Shown piece after piece: positions 10,237 through 19,628 of a stretch of 58,145 bases of DNA (position 1 is the first letter of the stretch; every line of letters starts with the position of its first letter). A model generated the notes under the pieces. It saw only the letters and a list, made by a program, of their open reading frames with translations. It had not been told where the DNA came from and searched no databases. Origin of the DNA: Roseospira navarrensis. GTDB taxonomy: Bacteria; Pseudomonadota; Alphaproteobacteria; Rhodospirillales; Rhodospirillaceae. The stretch covers positions 1 through 58,145 of the forward strand of contig NZ_WIVE01000023.1 in NCBI RefSeq assembly GCF_009601025.1, read 5' to 3'. Position numbers and translations under genes: made by a program.

Positions 10237-11478
10237 ATGGCCGAGCCCGCTGAGAGCCGACCGCCCGCCGCCACCGCCGCGCCCGATGCCTCGGCCTGGA
10301 CCGTCTTTCTGGTCTTCCTGCGCCTCGGTCTGACCAGCTTCGGCGGGCCGGTGGCGCACCTCGGCTATTTCCGGGCCGAACTGGTGGAGCGCCGGAAATG
10401 GCTGACCGATGCGGCCTATGCCGATCTTGTCGCGCTATGCCAGTTCCTGCCGGGGCCGGCGAGCAGTCAGGTGGGGCTGGGCCTGGGCCTGCACCGGGCG
10501 GGCCTGCCGGGTGCGCTGGCCGCGTGGGCCGGGTTCACGCTGCCGTCGGCGCTGGCGCTGGCGCTGGCGGCGCTGGGTGTGGCGGCCCTGGACCCCGGCG
10601 GCGAGACCGGCTGGCTGCGCGGGCTGAAGATCGTGGCCGCCGCCGTGGTCGCTCAGGCCGTCTGGGGCATGGCGAAGTCCCTCGCGCCGGACCGGCCGCG
10701 CGCCACCCTGGCCCTGGCCTCGGCGGCGCTGGTGGTGGTCTGGCCGCTGGCCGGGCTGCCGCTGGTGCTCGGTCAGGTGCTGCCGATCGCCGTCGGGGCC
10801 CTGGCGGGCTGGGTGCTGTTCCGTGGCACGCCGACCGAGTCCGCCGATCCCCTGCATATCGGGATCAGCCGACGCACGGGGCTGCTCTGCCTGGGCACGC
10901 TGGCCGCGCTGCTGCTGCTGCTGCCCGTGCTGGCCCTGGCCACCCAGGCGGACGCGGTGCGGCTCGCCGACGGCATGGTGCGCGCGGGATCGCTGGTGTT
11001 CGGCGGCGGGCATGTGGTGCTGCCGCTGCTGCAGGCCGAAGTGGTGCCGACCGGCCTCGTGGACCGGGAGAGCTTCCTTGCTGGCTACGGCCTCGCGCAG
11101 GCGGTGCCGGGGCCGCTGTTCACACTGTCGTCCTACCTGGGCGCGGCCGCCGGCGGGACCGTGCCGGCGAGCCTGGGGCTCGCCCTGCTGGCCACGGTGG
11201 CGATCTTCGTGCCCGCCGCCCTGCTGCTGTTCGGCGCCCTGCCCTTCTGGGGCGCGCTGCGGCAGTCCCCCACCGCCCGCGCCGCCCTGACCGGGATCAA
11301 CGCAGCGGTCGTCGGGCTGCTGCTGGCCGCGTTCTACGATCCGGTGCTGACGGGAGCCGTCGCCGCGCCCGAACACGTCGCCCTGGGGCTGGCGGCCTTC
11401 CTGGCGCTGCAGATCTGGAGGCTGCCGCCCTGGCTGGTGGTGCTGGCCGGCGCCGGGCTCGCCGGCCTGCTGTTCTGA
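10237..11478 (+). CDS. chrA: Chromate transporter, long-chain ChrA type
   Basis: This hydrophobic protein of 413 residues is built from two homologous CHR halves. The first shows FLRLGLTSFGGPVAHLGYF and ALCQFLPGPASSQVG; the second shows VFGGGHVVLPLLQAEVV and GYGLAQAVPGPLFTLSSYLG, the paired signature of the family. It is expected to lie in the inner membrane and export chromate taken up through sulfate carriers. A CAGGAG ribosome site precedes ATG 10237. The next gene on the same strand, 60 bases on, encodes OxyR. This is a plausible pairing because chromate reduction produces reactive oxygen. Conserved ChrA homologues can have other roles, so the substrate is inferred from the family. Confidence 0.92.
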   Translation: MAEPAESRPPAATAAPDASAWTVFLVFLRLGLTSFGGPVAHLGYFRAELVERRKWLTDAAYADLVALCQFLPGPASSQVGLGLGLHRAGLPGALAAWAGFTLPSALALALAALGVAALDPGGETGWLRGLKIVAAAVVAQAVWGMAKSLAPDRPRATLALASAALVVVWPLAGLPLVLGQVLPIAVGALAGWVLFRGTPTESADPLHIGISRRTGLLCLGTLAALLLLLPVLALATQADAVRLADGMVRAGSLVFGGGHVVLPLLQAEVVPTGLVDRESFLAGYGLAQAVPGPLFTLSSYLGAAAGGTVPASLGLALLATVAIFVPAALLLFGALPFWGALRQSPTARAALTGINAAVVGLLLAAFYDPVLTGAVAAPEHVALGLAAFLALQIWRLPPWLVVLAGAGLAGLLF

Positions 11479-11538
11479 CGGCGCGGCGTGCTAGAGTGGG
11501 GCAAGGTATCCTCCTCCGCCCCGAGACCGGCCCTGTCC

Positions 11539-12462
11539 ATGCGCGCGCTGCCCACGCCCCGTCAGTTGCTCTACCTCGTGACCGTCGCCGAAACGCTGCA
11601 CTTCGGTCAGGCGGCGGAGCGCTGCCACGTCACCCAGTCCACCCTTTCCGCCGGGATTCGCGAGTTGGAGTCCCTGCTCGGCGTCACCCTGATCGAGCGC
11701 CAGACCCGCCGCCGCGTGGTCATGACGCCGGTGGGGGAAGAGATCGTCGCCCGGGCCACCCGCGTGCTGGCCGACACCGAAGCCCTGGTGGACGCGGCCG
11801 CCGCCCGCGCCGCGCCCCTGAGCGGCCTGTTGCGGCTGGGGGTGATACCGACCATCGGCCCCTACCTGATGCCCGGCGTGCTGCCCGGCTTGCGGCGGGA
11901 CTATCCCGACCTGCGGCTCTACCTGCGGGAGGATCTGACCGACGCGCTGCTGGAGGCGCTGGCCACCGGACGGCTGGATGCCATCGTGGTCGCCACGCCC
12001 TTTGACCTGCGCGGCATGATCTCCACCCCGTTCGGCGAGGAGGACGTGGTCCTGGCCCTGCCCGCCGACCATCCGCTCGCCGAACAGGACCGGGTGCACG
12101 AATCGGACCTGACGGATCAGCCGCTGCTCATGCTGGAGGACGGCCACTGTCTGCGCGACCACGCGCTGGCGGCGTGCCACCTGTCGCGCTCGCGCTCCAA
12201 CGAGGCGTTCCAGGCCACGAGCCTGGTCATGCTCACCCAGATGGTGGCGGCGGGCCTGGGGCTCACCCTGTTGCCGCGCATGGCCGTGGCCCGCGAGGTT
12301 CTGCCGGAAGGCGGCGTGGTGATCCGAGAGCTGGACGCCACGGGAACGGCGCGCACGCTGGTTCTGGCGTGGCGGCCGGGGGCGGCGCGGGAGTCCGATT
12401 TCCGCCTGCTGGCGCGGGCGTTGCAGGCCGGCCATGAGCGCCTTGGGGTCGCCCCGGGTTGA
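11539..12462 (+). CDS. oxyR: OxyR-type LysR regulator with both redox cysteines
   Basis: The 307-residue LysR-family regulator has an N-terminal winged helix (TPRQLLYLVTVAETLHFGQAAERCHVTQSTLS) and a C-terminal effector domain. The segment LEDGHCLRDHALAAC keeps two cysteines nine residues apart, exactly as in the E. coli OxyR Cys199/Cys208 pair that forms the peroxide-sensing disulfide. This identifies it as OxyR rather than a generic LysR. A longer frame starts at 11488, but MRALPTPRQLL at 11539 fits the family N-terminus. It lies downstream of chrA in the same direction, and co-transcription is possible. No catalase or peroxiredoxin gene is nearby. Confidence 0.9.
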   Translation: MRALPTPRQLLYLVTVAETLHFGQAAERCHVTQSTLSAGIRELESLLGVTLIERQTRRRVVMTPVGEEIVARATRVLADTEALVDAAAARAAPLSGLLRLGVIPTIGPYLMPGVLPGLRRDYPDLRLYLREDLTDALLEALATGRLDAIVVATPFDLRGMISTPFGEEDVVLALPADHPLAEQDRVHESDLTDQPLLMLEDGHCLRDHALAACHLSRSRSNEAFQATSLVMLTQMVAAGLGLTLLPRMAVAREVLPEGGVVIRELDATGTARTLVLAWRPGAARESDFRLLARALQAGHERLGVAPG

Positions 12463-12524
12463 CAGGCGCACGCCCGGACTCCAGATCGCGGGGGTCGCGG
12501 CGAAACATCCCCGCGCGGCTGGCG

Positions 12525-12554
12525 TTGACGCCCGGCGGGGGAGCCGTGTAAAAC
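12525..12554 (+). promoter_or_regulatory. Sigma-70 promoter of tRNA-Ser
   Basis: TTGACG (12525-12530) and TAAAAC (12549-12554) are spaced by 18 bases, placing the transcription start around 12561, about 50 bases before the mature tRNA. It is one of the best -35/-10 pairs in the window and fits a strongly expressed stable RNA. Confidence 0.65.
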
Positions 12555-12610
12555 GCCCGTCACATGGAGCGGCGCCAACCGCTCCGTCACGCCCCGGCGG
12601 GCGCGCCCAC

Positions 12611-12700
12611 GGAGGGCGGGCAGGACGGTAATGCAGCGGATTGCTAATCCGTACACCTGGGAAACCGGGTGACAGGGTTCGACTCCCTGGCCCTCCGCCA
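12611..12700 (+). tRNA. tRNA-Ser (anticodon GCT)
   Basis: The acceptor arms GGAGGGC and GCCCTCC pair perfectly, with discriminator G and an encoded CCA at 12698-12700. The anticodon loop reads TTGCTAA inside a CGGA/TCCG stem, giving anticodon GCT for AGC/AGU codons. A long variable arm (CCTGGGAAACCGGG) marks a class II tRNA as expected for serine, and the T-loop GTTCGACTC is standard. Confidence 0.96.
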
Positions 12701-12707
12701 CTTCAGG

Positions 12708-12740
12708 AAAAGGCAGGTCCCCACCAGGACCTGCCTTTTT
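12708..12740 (+). terminator. Rho-independent terminator of tRNA-Ser
   Basis: A perfect 13-bp stem (AAAAGGCAGGTCC with GGACCTGCCTTTT) closes a 6-base CCACCA loop and ends in a T-run, eight bases after the tRNA. The A-rich 5' arm means it may also work for the GNAT gene ending at 12762 on the other strand. Confidence 0.9.
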
Positions 12741-12761
12741 CCGTTTTCGCGCCCGTTCGGA

Positions 12762-13226
12762 TCACATCGGCTGCTTGAAGCCGACATGGGTGGGCCGGAA
12801 CCCCAGGGACTCGTAGAACCGATGGGCGTCGGTCCGGGTGGCGTCGGAGGTCAGTTGCACCAGCCGGCACCCCTGGTCCCGGCAGTGCGCGACGGCCCAG
12901 TCCATCAGCCGCCGCCCCAGGCCCGCGCCCCGCAGGTCGCGGGCGATGCGCACGGCCTCGATCTGGCCGCGCCACGTCCCCCGGTGCGACAGGCCCGGGA
13001 TCAGGGTGATCTGGAGCGTCCCGACCACCACCCCGTCCCGCTCGGCCACGACCAGATGCTGATGGGGGTCCCGGTCGATGGCCGCGAAGGCCGCGCGATA
13101 CGCCTCGGGCAGGGGCGGAGCCACCGTTTCGCGCGCCTGCCCCAGCGCATCATCGGCCAGCAGCCGGATGATGGCGTCAAGGTCGCGGGACTCGGCCCGC
13201 CGGATGGTGAGGGTCTCGTCGGTCAT
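12762..13226 (-). CDS. GNAT-family N-acetyltransferase
   Basis: This single GNAT domain of about 154 residues begins MTDETLTIRRAESRDLDAI. Motif A, VRIARDLRGAGLGRRLMDWA, holds the acetyl-CoA pyrophosphate-binding RGxGxG element, and HRFYESLGFRPTHVGF near the C-terminus is the usual GNAT ending. The longer frame to 13274 would overlap the oxidoreductase stop; the internal ATG at 13226 fits the family start better. It follows the NAD(P)-binding gene by 44 bases on the same strand, so the TetR regulator at 14024 may control both. The acetyl acceptor cannot be deduced. Confidence 0.85.
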   Translation of the reverse strand: MTDETLTIRRAESRDLDAIIRLLADDALGQARETVAPPLPEAYRAAFAAIDRDPHQHLVVAERDGVVVGTLQITLIPGLSHRGTWRGQIEAVRIARDLRGAGLGRRLMDWAVAHCRDQGCRLVQLTSDATRTDAHRFYESLGFRPTHVGFKQPM

Positions 13227-13270
13227 CGGGCGGGGGTCCTGTTGGTCCTGGTGGGGGGGAGCCGGGCCGG

Positions 13271-13939
13271 TCAATGCGAGATGCCAACGGCACGGTGACG
13301 ATAGCGCGGGTCCGACACCTGGCGCACCAGAAACGCCGCGATGTCCGCCACCGCGATCTTCAGGGTCAGGCGGCGTTCATCCGGCGCGAAATTCTCGCGG
13401 AACCCGCCGATCGCCGGTCCGTCCGTGAAGGCGCTGGGCCGCACGATGGTCCAGTCCAGGCCGCTGGCGCGCACCAGATCTTCCTGCCGCTGATGCTCCA
13501 GCAGCACCGGACGCAGCAGCAGCCCGAACAGGATCCGCTTCCACAGGAAGTTCAGGTTGCCCCGGCTCTCATGCGCCCCGAGCGTGGACTGGCAGACGAG
13601 TCGGGGCACACCGTGGGCCGTCATGGCCGCGATGACGGCGGCGGTCCCGCGCGAGCGCACGTCGCTGGTGCGGGACGCCCCCGCGCCCAGCGTGACCACA
13701 ACCGCGTCGTGGCCGGGCATGGCGGCGCCGACGGCCGCCGGGTCGCGGGCGTCGCCGGCGATGCGGGACAGGCGCGGATGCTGCTGGTCCAGGGTCTCCG
13801 GCTGGCGGGCGAAGGCCGTGACGCGGTGGCCCGCGTCCAGCAGGCGGGCGACGGTCTGGCGGCCGACGCGGCCGGTGGCGCCGACCACGAGAACGGCGCG
13901 GGGCTCGGATGACGGGGTGTGGGCGTGGGTCTGGGTCAT
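13271..13939 (-). CDS. NAD(P)H-binding oxidoreductase (NmrA/atypical SDR type)
   Basis: The 222-residue Rossmann protein starts AVLVVGATGRVGRQTVARLLDAGHRVTAFAR, the GATGxxG nucleotide-binding signature of NAD(P)H-binding atypical short-chain dehydrogenases. Downstream, DAVVVTLGAGA and WTIVRPSAFTDGP are typical of this family, whose members are flavin reductase-like or quinone/NADPH sensors. The start is taken at ATG 13939 (MTQTHAHT); another ATG at 13951 is possible. It is transcribed away from a TetR gene across an 84-base gap containing a duplicated operator-like site, so it is very likely the repressor's target. Its substrate is unknown. Confidence 0.82.
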   Translation of the reverse strand: MTQTHAHTPSSEPRAVLVVGATGRVGRQTVARLLDAGHRVTAFARQPETLDQQHPRLSRIAGDARDPAAVGAAMPGHDAVVVTLGAGASRTSDVRSRGTAAVIAAMTAHGVPRLVCQSTLGAHESRGNLNFLWKRILFGLLLRPVLLEHQRQEDLVRASGLDWTIVRPSAFTDGPAIGGFRENFAPDERRLTLKIAVADIAAFLVRQVSDPRYRHRAVGISH

Positions 13940-13972
13940 GATGCGTTCCATTCTCGGGGCCGCGACGGGCCG

Positions 13973-14004
13973 CTTGACACGGTGTAAACTTGACACTGTG
14001 TCCA
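13973..14004. promoter_or_regulatory. Duplicated operator between TetR gene and its divergent target
   Basis: A 16-base unit occurs twice in tandem: CTTGACACGGTGTAAA, then CTTGACACTGTGTCCA. Each unit contains a GACAC-N-GTGT dyad; the second, GACACTGTGTC, is a perfect palindrome. The TTGACA boxes inside could also be -35 elements. Two dyads one and a half helical turns apart between divergent genes is the expected arrangement for two TetR dimers controlling both promoters. Confidence 0.65.
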
Positions 14005-14023
14005 TAGCGGTGATCTTTACATC

Positions 14024-14614
14024 ATGTCAAGCGAAAAGACCGACACCCGCACTCGGATTCTCGACGCCGCCTGGGGCCTGCTGGAATCCCGCGACGGCCC
14101 CGCCCGAATGGCCGACATCGCCCGCGCCGCCGGGATCAGCCGTCAGGCGCTGTACATGCACTTTCCCAATCGGGCGGATCTGCTGATCGCCACGACCCGG
14201 CATATCGACGCGGTCAAGGATATCGATGCCCGTCTGGTCCCCAGCCGAACGGCTGAGACCGGCCGCGCCCGGCTGGATGCCTTCGTCGAGGCGTGGGGGG
14301 CCTACATCCCCGAGATCCAGGGCGTGGCCCGCGCCCTGATGGCGATGCAGGAGGCGGACGCCGAGGCCCGGCGGGCCTGGGCCGATCGCATGGCGGCGGT
14401 GCGCGAGGGCTGCGCGGCGGCAGTGGATGCGCTCGCCCGGGACGGCGATCTGGCCCCCGGGCTGTCACCCGAGGCGGCCACCGACCTGCTGTGGACCCTG
14501 CTTTCGGTGCCCAACTGGGCGCATCTGACGGGCCCGTGCGGCTGGTCGCAGGCGGACTATCGGCACGCCATGACCCGTCTCGCCCGGGCCGCGCTCGTGG
14601 CGCCGGACGGTTAA
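14024..14614 (+). CDS. TetR/AcrR-family transcriptional regulator
   Basis: The 196-residue regulator has an N-terminal helix-turn-helix domain TRTRILDAAWGLLESRDGPARMADIARAAGISRQALYMHFPNRADLLIATTRHID, the standard TetR sequence. The rest is the helical ligand-binding domain, which is family-specific and does not reveal the ligand. It is divergent from the NAD(P)-binding oxidoreductase with a tandem operator between them, so it probably represses both that unit and itself. Its TAA stop overlaps the stop of the convergent amrS at the palindrome TTAA (14611-14614). Confidence 0.9.
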   Translation: MSSEKTDTRTRILDAAWGLLESRDGPARMADIARAAGISRQALYMHFPNRADLLIATTRHIDAVKDIDARLVPSRTAETGRARLDAFVEAWGAYIPEIQGVARALMAMQEADAEARRAWADRMAAVREGCAAAVDALARDGDLAPGLSPEAATDLLWTLLSVPNWAHLTGPCGWSQADYRHAMTRLARAALVAPDG

Positions 14615-15717
14615 AGCCGGACGGGCTGGCGGCGTCGGCCCCACGTGCCGGGCGGCCCCTCGAACACGCCGGCCAGACGGGTGCCGCACGACAGGCAATG
14701 CCCCGTGTCGTCCAGGCGCCATGCCCCCAGCTCGTACCAGTCCCGCTCGATCACCCGCGTGCCGCAACCGGCGCAATAGGTGCTGCCGCCGTCCGCGTCG
14801 TGCACGTTGCCGGTGTAGACGTGATGCAGTCCGGCCGCCCGGGCAATCTCGCGCGCCCGGCGCAGCGTGGCCGGCGGGGTCGGGGGCAGGTCGCGCATCT
14901 TGTGGTCGGGGTGGAACGCCGAGAAGTGCAGCGGCACGTCCGGCCCGAGGGTTTCGGCGATCCAGTCGCTCAGGGCCTTCAGTTCGGTGTCGCTGTCGTT
15001 CTTCGTGGGAATCAGCAGGGTCGTGATCTCCACCCAGACGTCCGTCTCGTGCACCAGATAGCGCAGGGTGTCCAGGACCGGCGCCAGATGGGCGGTGGAG
15101 AGCTGGTGATAGAAGCCCTCGGTGAAGGCCTTCAAGTCCACGTTGGCGGCGTCCATATGACGGAAGAAGTCGGCGCGGGCCTCGGGCGTGATGTACCCGG
15201 CGGTGACCGCCACGGCCTTCAGGTCCCGCTCGCGGCAGAGCCGGGCCGTATCGGCGGCGTATTCCAGGAAGATGACCGGATCGTTGTAGGTGAACGCCAC
15301 CGACCGGCAGCCCAGATCCTCGGCCGCCGCCACGATGCGGGCCGGCGGCGCGTTGGCGTTCAGGCGCTCCCATGCCCGCGCCTTGCTGATCTCCCAGTTC
15401 TGACAGAACTTGCAGGTCAGGTTGCACCCGGCGGTGCCGAAGGACAGCACCGGGGTCCCCGGCAGAAAGTGGTTGAGCGGCTTCTTCTCGATGGGATCGA
15501 CGCAGAACCCGGACGACCGGCCGTAGGTCGTCAGCACCATTGCCCCGTCCTGCACGCCGCGCACGAAGCACAGCCCGCGCTGTCCCTCCGGCACGCGGCA
15601 GTGACGCGGGCAGATGAGGCATTCCACGCGGCCGTCCTCCAGCGCCACCCAGTGGCGGCCGGGATGGGCGATGGGAAAGCGGTCGGCCCCGGAAGGGCCC
15701 CGTGTTTCGGATAGCAT
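14611..15717 (-). CDS. amrS: AmmeMemoRadiSam-system radical SAM enzyme AmrS-like
   Basis: This radical SAM protein of about 368 residues belongs to the AmrS/PflA-like group. The cluster-binding CNLTCKFC (Cys98, 102, 105) is preceded by SFGTAG and followed by QNWEIS, as in that family. The N-terminus has extra cysteines (CLICPRHC, residues 33-40, and Cys50). The C-terminus carries two further CxxC knuckles (YCAGCGTRV and HCLSCGTRL) that look like a zinc-ribbon. MLSETRGPSG at 15717 is the chosen start, with GGGAGG upstream. Family members usually neighbour Memo and AMMECR1 genes, but neither is visible here. The reaction is unknown. Confidence 0.85.
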   Translation of the reverse strand: MLSETRGPSGADRFPIAHPGRHWVALEDGRVECLICPRHCRVPEGQRGLCFVRGVQDGAMVLTTYGRSSGFCVDPIEKKPLNHFLPGTPVLSFGTAGCNLTCKFCQNWEISKARAWERLNANAPPARIVAAAEDLGCRSVAFTYNDPVIFLEYAADTARLCRERDLKAVAVTAGYITPEARADFFRHMDAANVDLKAFTEGFYHQLSTAHLAPVLDTLRYLVHETDVWVEITTLLIPTKNDSDTELKALSDWIAETLGPDVPLHFSAFHPDHKMRDLPPTPPATLRRAREIARAAGLHHVYTGNVHDADGGSTYCAGCGTRVIERDWYELGAWRLDDTGHCLSCGTRLAGVFEGPPGTWGRRRQPVRL

Positions 15718-15904
15718 GAGTCCCGGCCTCCCTGCTCCAACAGTGGCGACACATGGCGCGTCCCGTCCGTGTCCGGACAAGATGGGCCGATTGCGATCGC
15801 GACGAAAGGCCCAGCGCACTCATCGGGCAATAGCCGGTTCCCTGTTCCGCACATTCCGAAGGCGTGATAAGTTTGCGCGGAATTGCGCAGAGGTTGTTTT
15901 CGGT

Positions 15905-17656
<1,752 letters not shown>

Positions 17657-17714
17657 GCGACGATCCGCCGAAACCCGCTGGTCACCGGCCCGTGTGCTTC
17701 GTACACTCCCGCGC

Positions 17715-18383
17715 ATGCGCACACTGTATCATCACTGGCTGTATCCGGGCGCCCGACTCGCCCGACTGGTTCTCGGCGAGAAGGGCCTGGACGCGGAACT
17801 GCGGGTGGTCACGCCCTGGCAGCGCGACGAATCCTTCCTGGCGCTCAACCCTTCGGGCGAGGTGCCTGTGCTGATGGAGCCCGACGGGTCCGTGGTCGCC
17901 GGGGCCTATGCGGTCGGGGAATACCTGGACGAGGTCCACACGGACCCGCCGCTGCTGGGCGCGGATCCCCTGTCCCGCGCCGAGGTGCGCCGCCTGACCG
18001 CCTGGTTCGGCGAGGTGTTCCGCCGCGACGTCACGGAGCCGCTGGCGGGGGAAAAGCTGCTCAACCGGATCATGGGCGGTGGCGCGCCCGATTCGCGGGC
18101 GCTGCGGGCGGGCCGGACCAACATCCATATCCATCTCGACTACATCGCCTGGCTGACGCAGTCGAACCGCTTCCTGACAGGCCCCCGTCCGACCCTGGCG
18201 GACCTGATGGCGGGCGCCCACCTGTCTTTGGTGGATTACGCTGGCGACGTGCCATGGGAGGACCACCCGGCCGCCAAGGAATGGTACATGCTGCTGAAAT
18301 GCCGGCCGTGCTTCCGCTCGCTGCTGGCCGATCAGGAACCGGGCCTGCGCCCCGCGCCGCACTATGCGAACCTTGATTTCTAG
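17715..18383 (+). CDS. Glutathione S-transferase family protein
   Basis: A 222-residue GST-like protein. The thioredoxin-fold N-terminus reads MRTLYHHWLYPGARLARLVLGEKGLDAELRVV, and LNPSGEVPVLMEPDGSVVAGAYAVGEYLDE carries the cis-proline and the glutamyl-binding Ser/Asp region. The C-terminal helical domain includes NRFLTGPRPTLADLMAGAHLSLVDYAGDVPW. The start is chosen at 17715 because the family sequence begins at this Met; the longer frame runs into the kinase gene. A uracil-DNA glycosylase gene follows 27 bases later, so the two may share a transcript. Substrate unknown. Confidence 0.88.
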   Translation: MRTLYHHWLYPGARLARLVLGEKGLDAELRVVTPWQRDESFLALNPSGEVPVLMEPDGSVVAGAYAVGEYLDEVHTDPPLLGADPLSRAEVRRLTAWFGEVFRRDVTEPLAGEKLLNRIMGGGAPDSRALRAGRTNIHIHLDYIAWLTQSNRFLTGPRPTLADLMAGAHLSLVDYAGDVPWEDHPAAKEWYMLLKCRPCFRSLLADQEPGLRPAPHYANLDF

Positions 18384-18410
18384 CTTGATTTCCAGAAGGT
18401 CGTCGCCGCC

Positions 18411-19268
18411 GTGACCGACACCCCGGCCCCCTTCGCGCCCCTGGACGACCTGGCCGTGCTGCGCTGGTACGAGGTGGCCGGTGTGGACGAGTGCGTCGGC
18501 GAGACGCCGGTGGACCGCTTCGCGGCCGATGCCGCGCGGGCCGCCGCCGCCCGTGCGCAGCCACGGGACGCGCCCCGCCCGCGCACGCCTCCCCACCCCC
18601 CCCCGGCCGTGCCCCGCGCCGCCGAGGGCAGCGCCGCCGACCCCGCCGCGCCGGCCGCCGCGGCCGCCCGCGAGAGCGCCGCCGCCGTGGCGGGCCGTGC
18701 GGAGACCCTCGACGCCCTGCGCGCGGCGCTGGAAGCCTTCGACGGCTGCGCCCTGAAGGTGACCGCCACGACCACCGTGTTCGGCGAGGGGGCGGCCGAT
18801 GCCGCCCTGATGGTCGTCGGCGAAGCCCCGGGCGCCGACGAGGACCGGCAGGGCCGGCCGTTCTGCGGTGTCTCCGGCCGCCTGCTGGACGAGATGCTGG
18901 CCTCCATCGGGTTCGACCGCAGCACCGCCTACATCACCAACGTGGTGCCATGGCGCCCGCCGGGAAACCGCAAGCCGACGCCGGCCGAGGTGGCCACCTG
19001 CACCCCCTTTATCGAACGCCACGTGGCCCTGATCGCGCCCCGGGCGCTGCTGCTGGTCGGCGGGCTGGCGGCGTCCACGCTGATCGGCACGACCGAGGGC
19101 ATCACCCGCCTGCGCGGCCACTGGCGCACACACCGCACGCCCGGAGACGCCCCGGACGTGCCCGCCATGCCCACGTTCCACCCCGCCTACCTGCTGCGCA
19201 ATGCGGAGGCGAAGCGGCTGGCCTGGCGCGATCTCCTGGCGGTCAAGGCGCGTCTGGCCGAGGGCTGA
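18411..19268 (+). CDS. Uracil-DNA glycosylase, family 4 type
   Basis: This 285-residue protein removes uracil from DNA as the first step of base-excision repair. A low-complexity Ala/Pro region (about residues 35-95) precedes the catalytic domain, which shows VVGEAPGADEDRQGRPF (motif 1), YITNVVPWRPPGNRKPT and, at the end, MPTFHPAYLLRN (motif 2). Family 4 enzymes hold a 4Fe-4S cluster through four cysteines starting with CxxC; here Cys113 (FDGCALK) lacks the second Cys of that pair. Cys152 and Cys197 are the other domain cysteines. It begins at GTG 18411 after AGAAGG. Confidence 0.85.
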   Translation: MTDTPAPFAPLDDLAVLRWYEVAGVDECVGETPVDRFAADAARAAAARAQPRDAPRPRTPPHPPPAVPRAAEGSAADPAAPAAAAARESAAAVAGRAETLDALRAALEAFDGCALKVTATTTVFGEGAADAALMVVGEAPGADEDRQGRPFCGVSGRLLDEMLASIGFDRSTAYITNVVPWRPPGNRKPTPAEVATCTPFIERHVALIAPRALLLVGGLAASTLIGTTEGITRLRGHWRTHRTPGDAPDVPAMPTFHPAYLLRNAEAKRLAWRDLLAVKARLAEG

Positions 19269-19355
19269 ACCCGCTTCGGCGTCCGGGTCGCAGCCCCGCC
19301 AGCGGTCTTGACGCGAGTCCGCAGCAACGACGATCGTTTCGGCGCCGTCAAAGGA

Positions 19356-19400
19356 CGCCTCCCGAGATCCCTCGTCTCGCTTCGCTCGCTCGGGATGACA
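19356..19400 (-). repeat. Dispersed palindromic repeat, copy C
   Basis: Read on the minus strand: TGTCATCCCGAGCGAGCG, then AAGCGAGACGAGGGATCTC and GGGAGGCG. It is nearly identical to copy A. It lies head-to-head with copy D, separated by a short AT-rich spacer, in the 360-base gap after the glycosylase gene. No gene was found in that gap. Confidence 0.78.
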
Positions 19401-19411
19401 ACCTTGAATTA

Positions 19412-19456
19412 CAGGATGTCATCCTGAAGCCGCGAAGCGGCTGAAGGATCTTGAGC
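19412..19456 (+). repeat. Dispersed palindromic repeat, copy D
   Basis: GGATGTCATCCTGAAGCCGC, GAA, GCGGCTGAAGGATCTTGAG: a variant of the same family with CTGA in place of CCGA and a perfect AGCCGC/GCGGCT inner stem. It is divergent from copy C, and the two together form a composite unit of about 100 bases. Confidence 0.72.
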
Positions 19457-19628
19457 ACGGGCCTTAAACCCCTTGCAAATCCGGGCACGTACAGTCCCGT
19501 GTCCATGAGCCGGCACCCCGCCAGCGGTCTTGGCAGACGTGGCGGACCTCCACTATCATGCAGGCTGGATCACGGAGGGGCGGGCGTGGGGGGTCTCCCG
19601 GCCGGCCCTGACGAAGGGGGGCGATCAT

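Noticed and set aside
10237-12462. Genomic island anchored at tRNA-Ser (12611)
   Set aside because: The flanking genes have the same base composition and housekeeping character. No integrase gene or duplicated tRNA 3' end was found in the window.
15879-15904. EcfG-like element GGAAT-N17-CGGT before the Cache kinase
   Set aside because: Each box has one mismatch, and the transcription start would fall after the ATG at 15905, the only start that keeps the first membrane helix.
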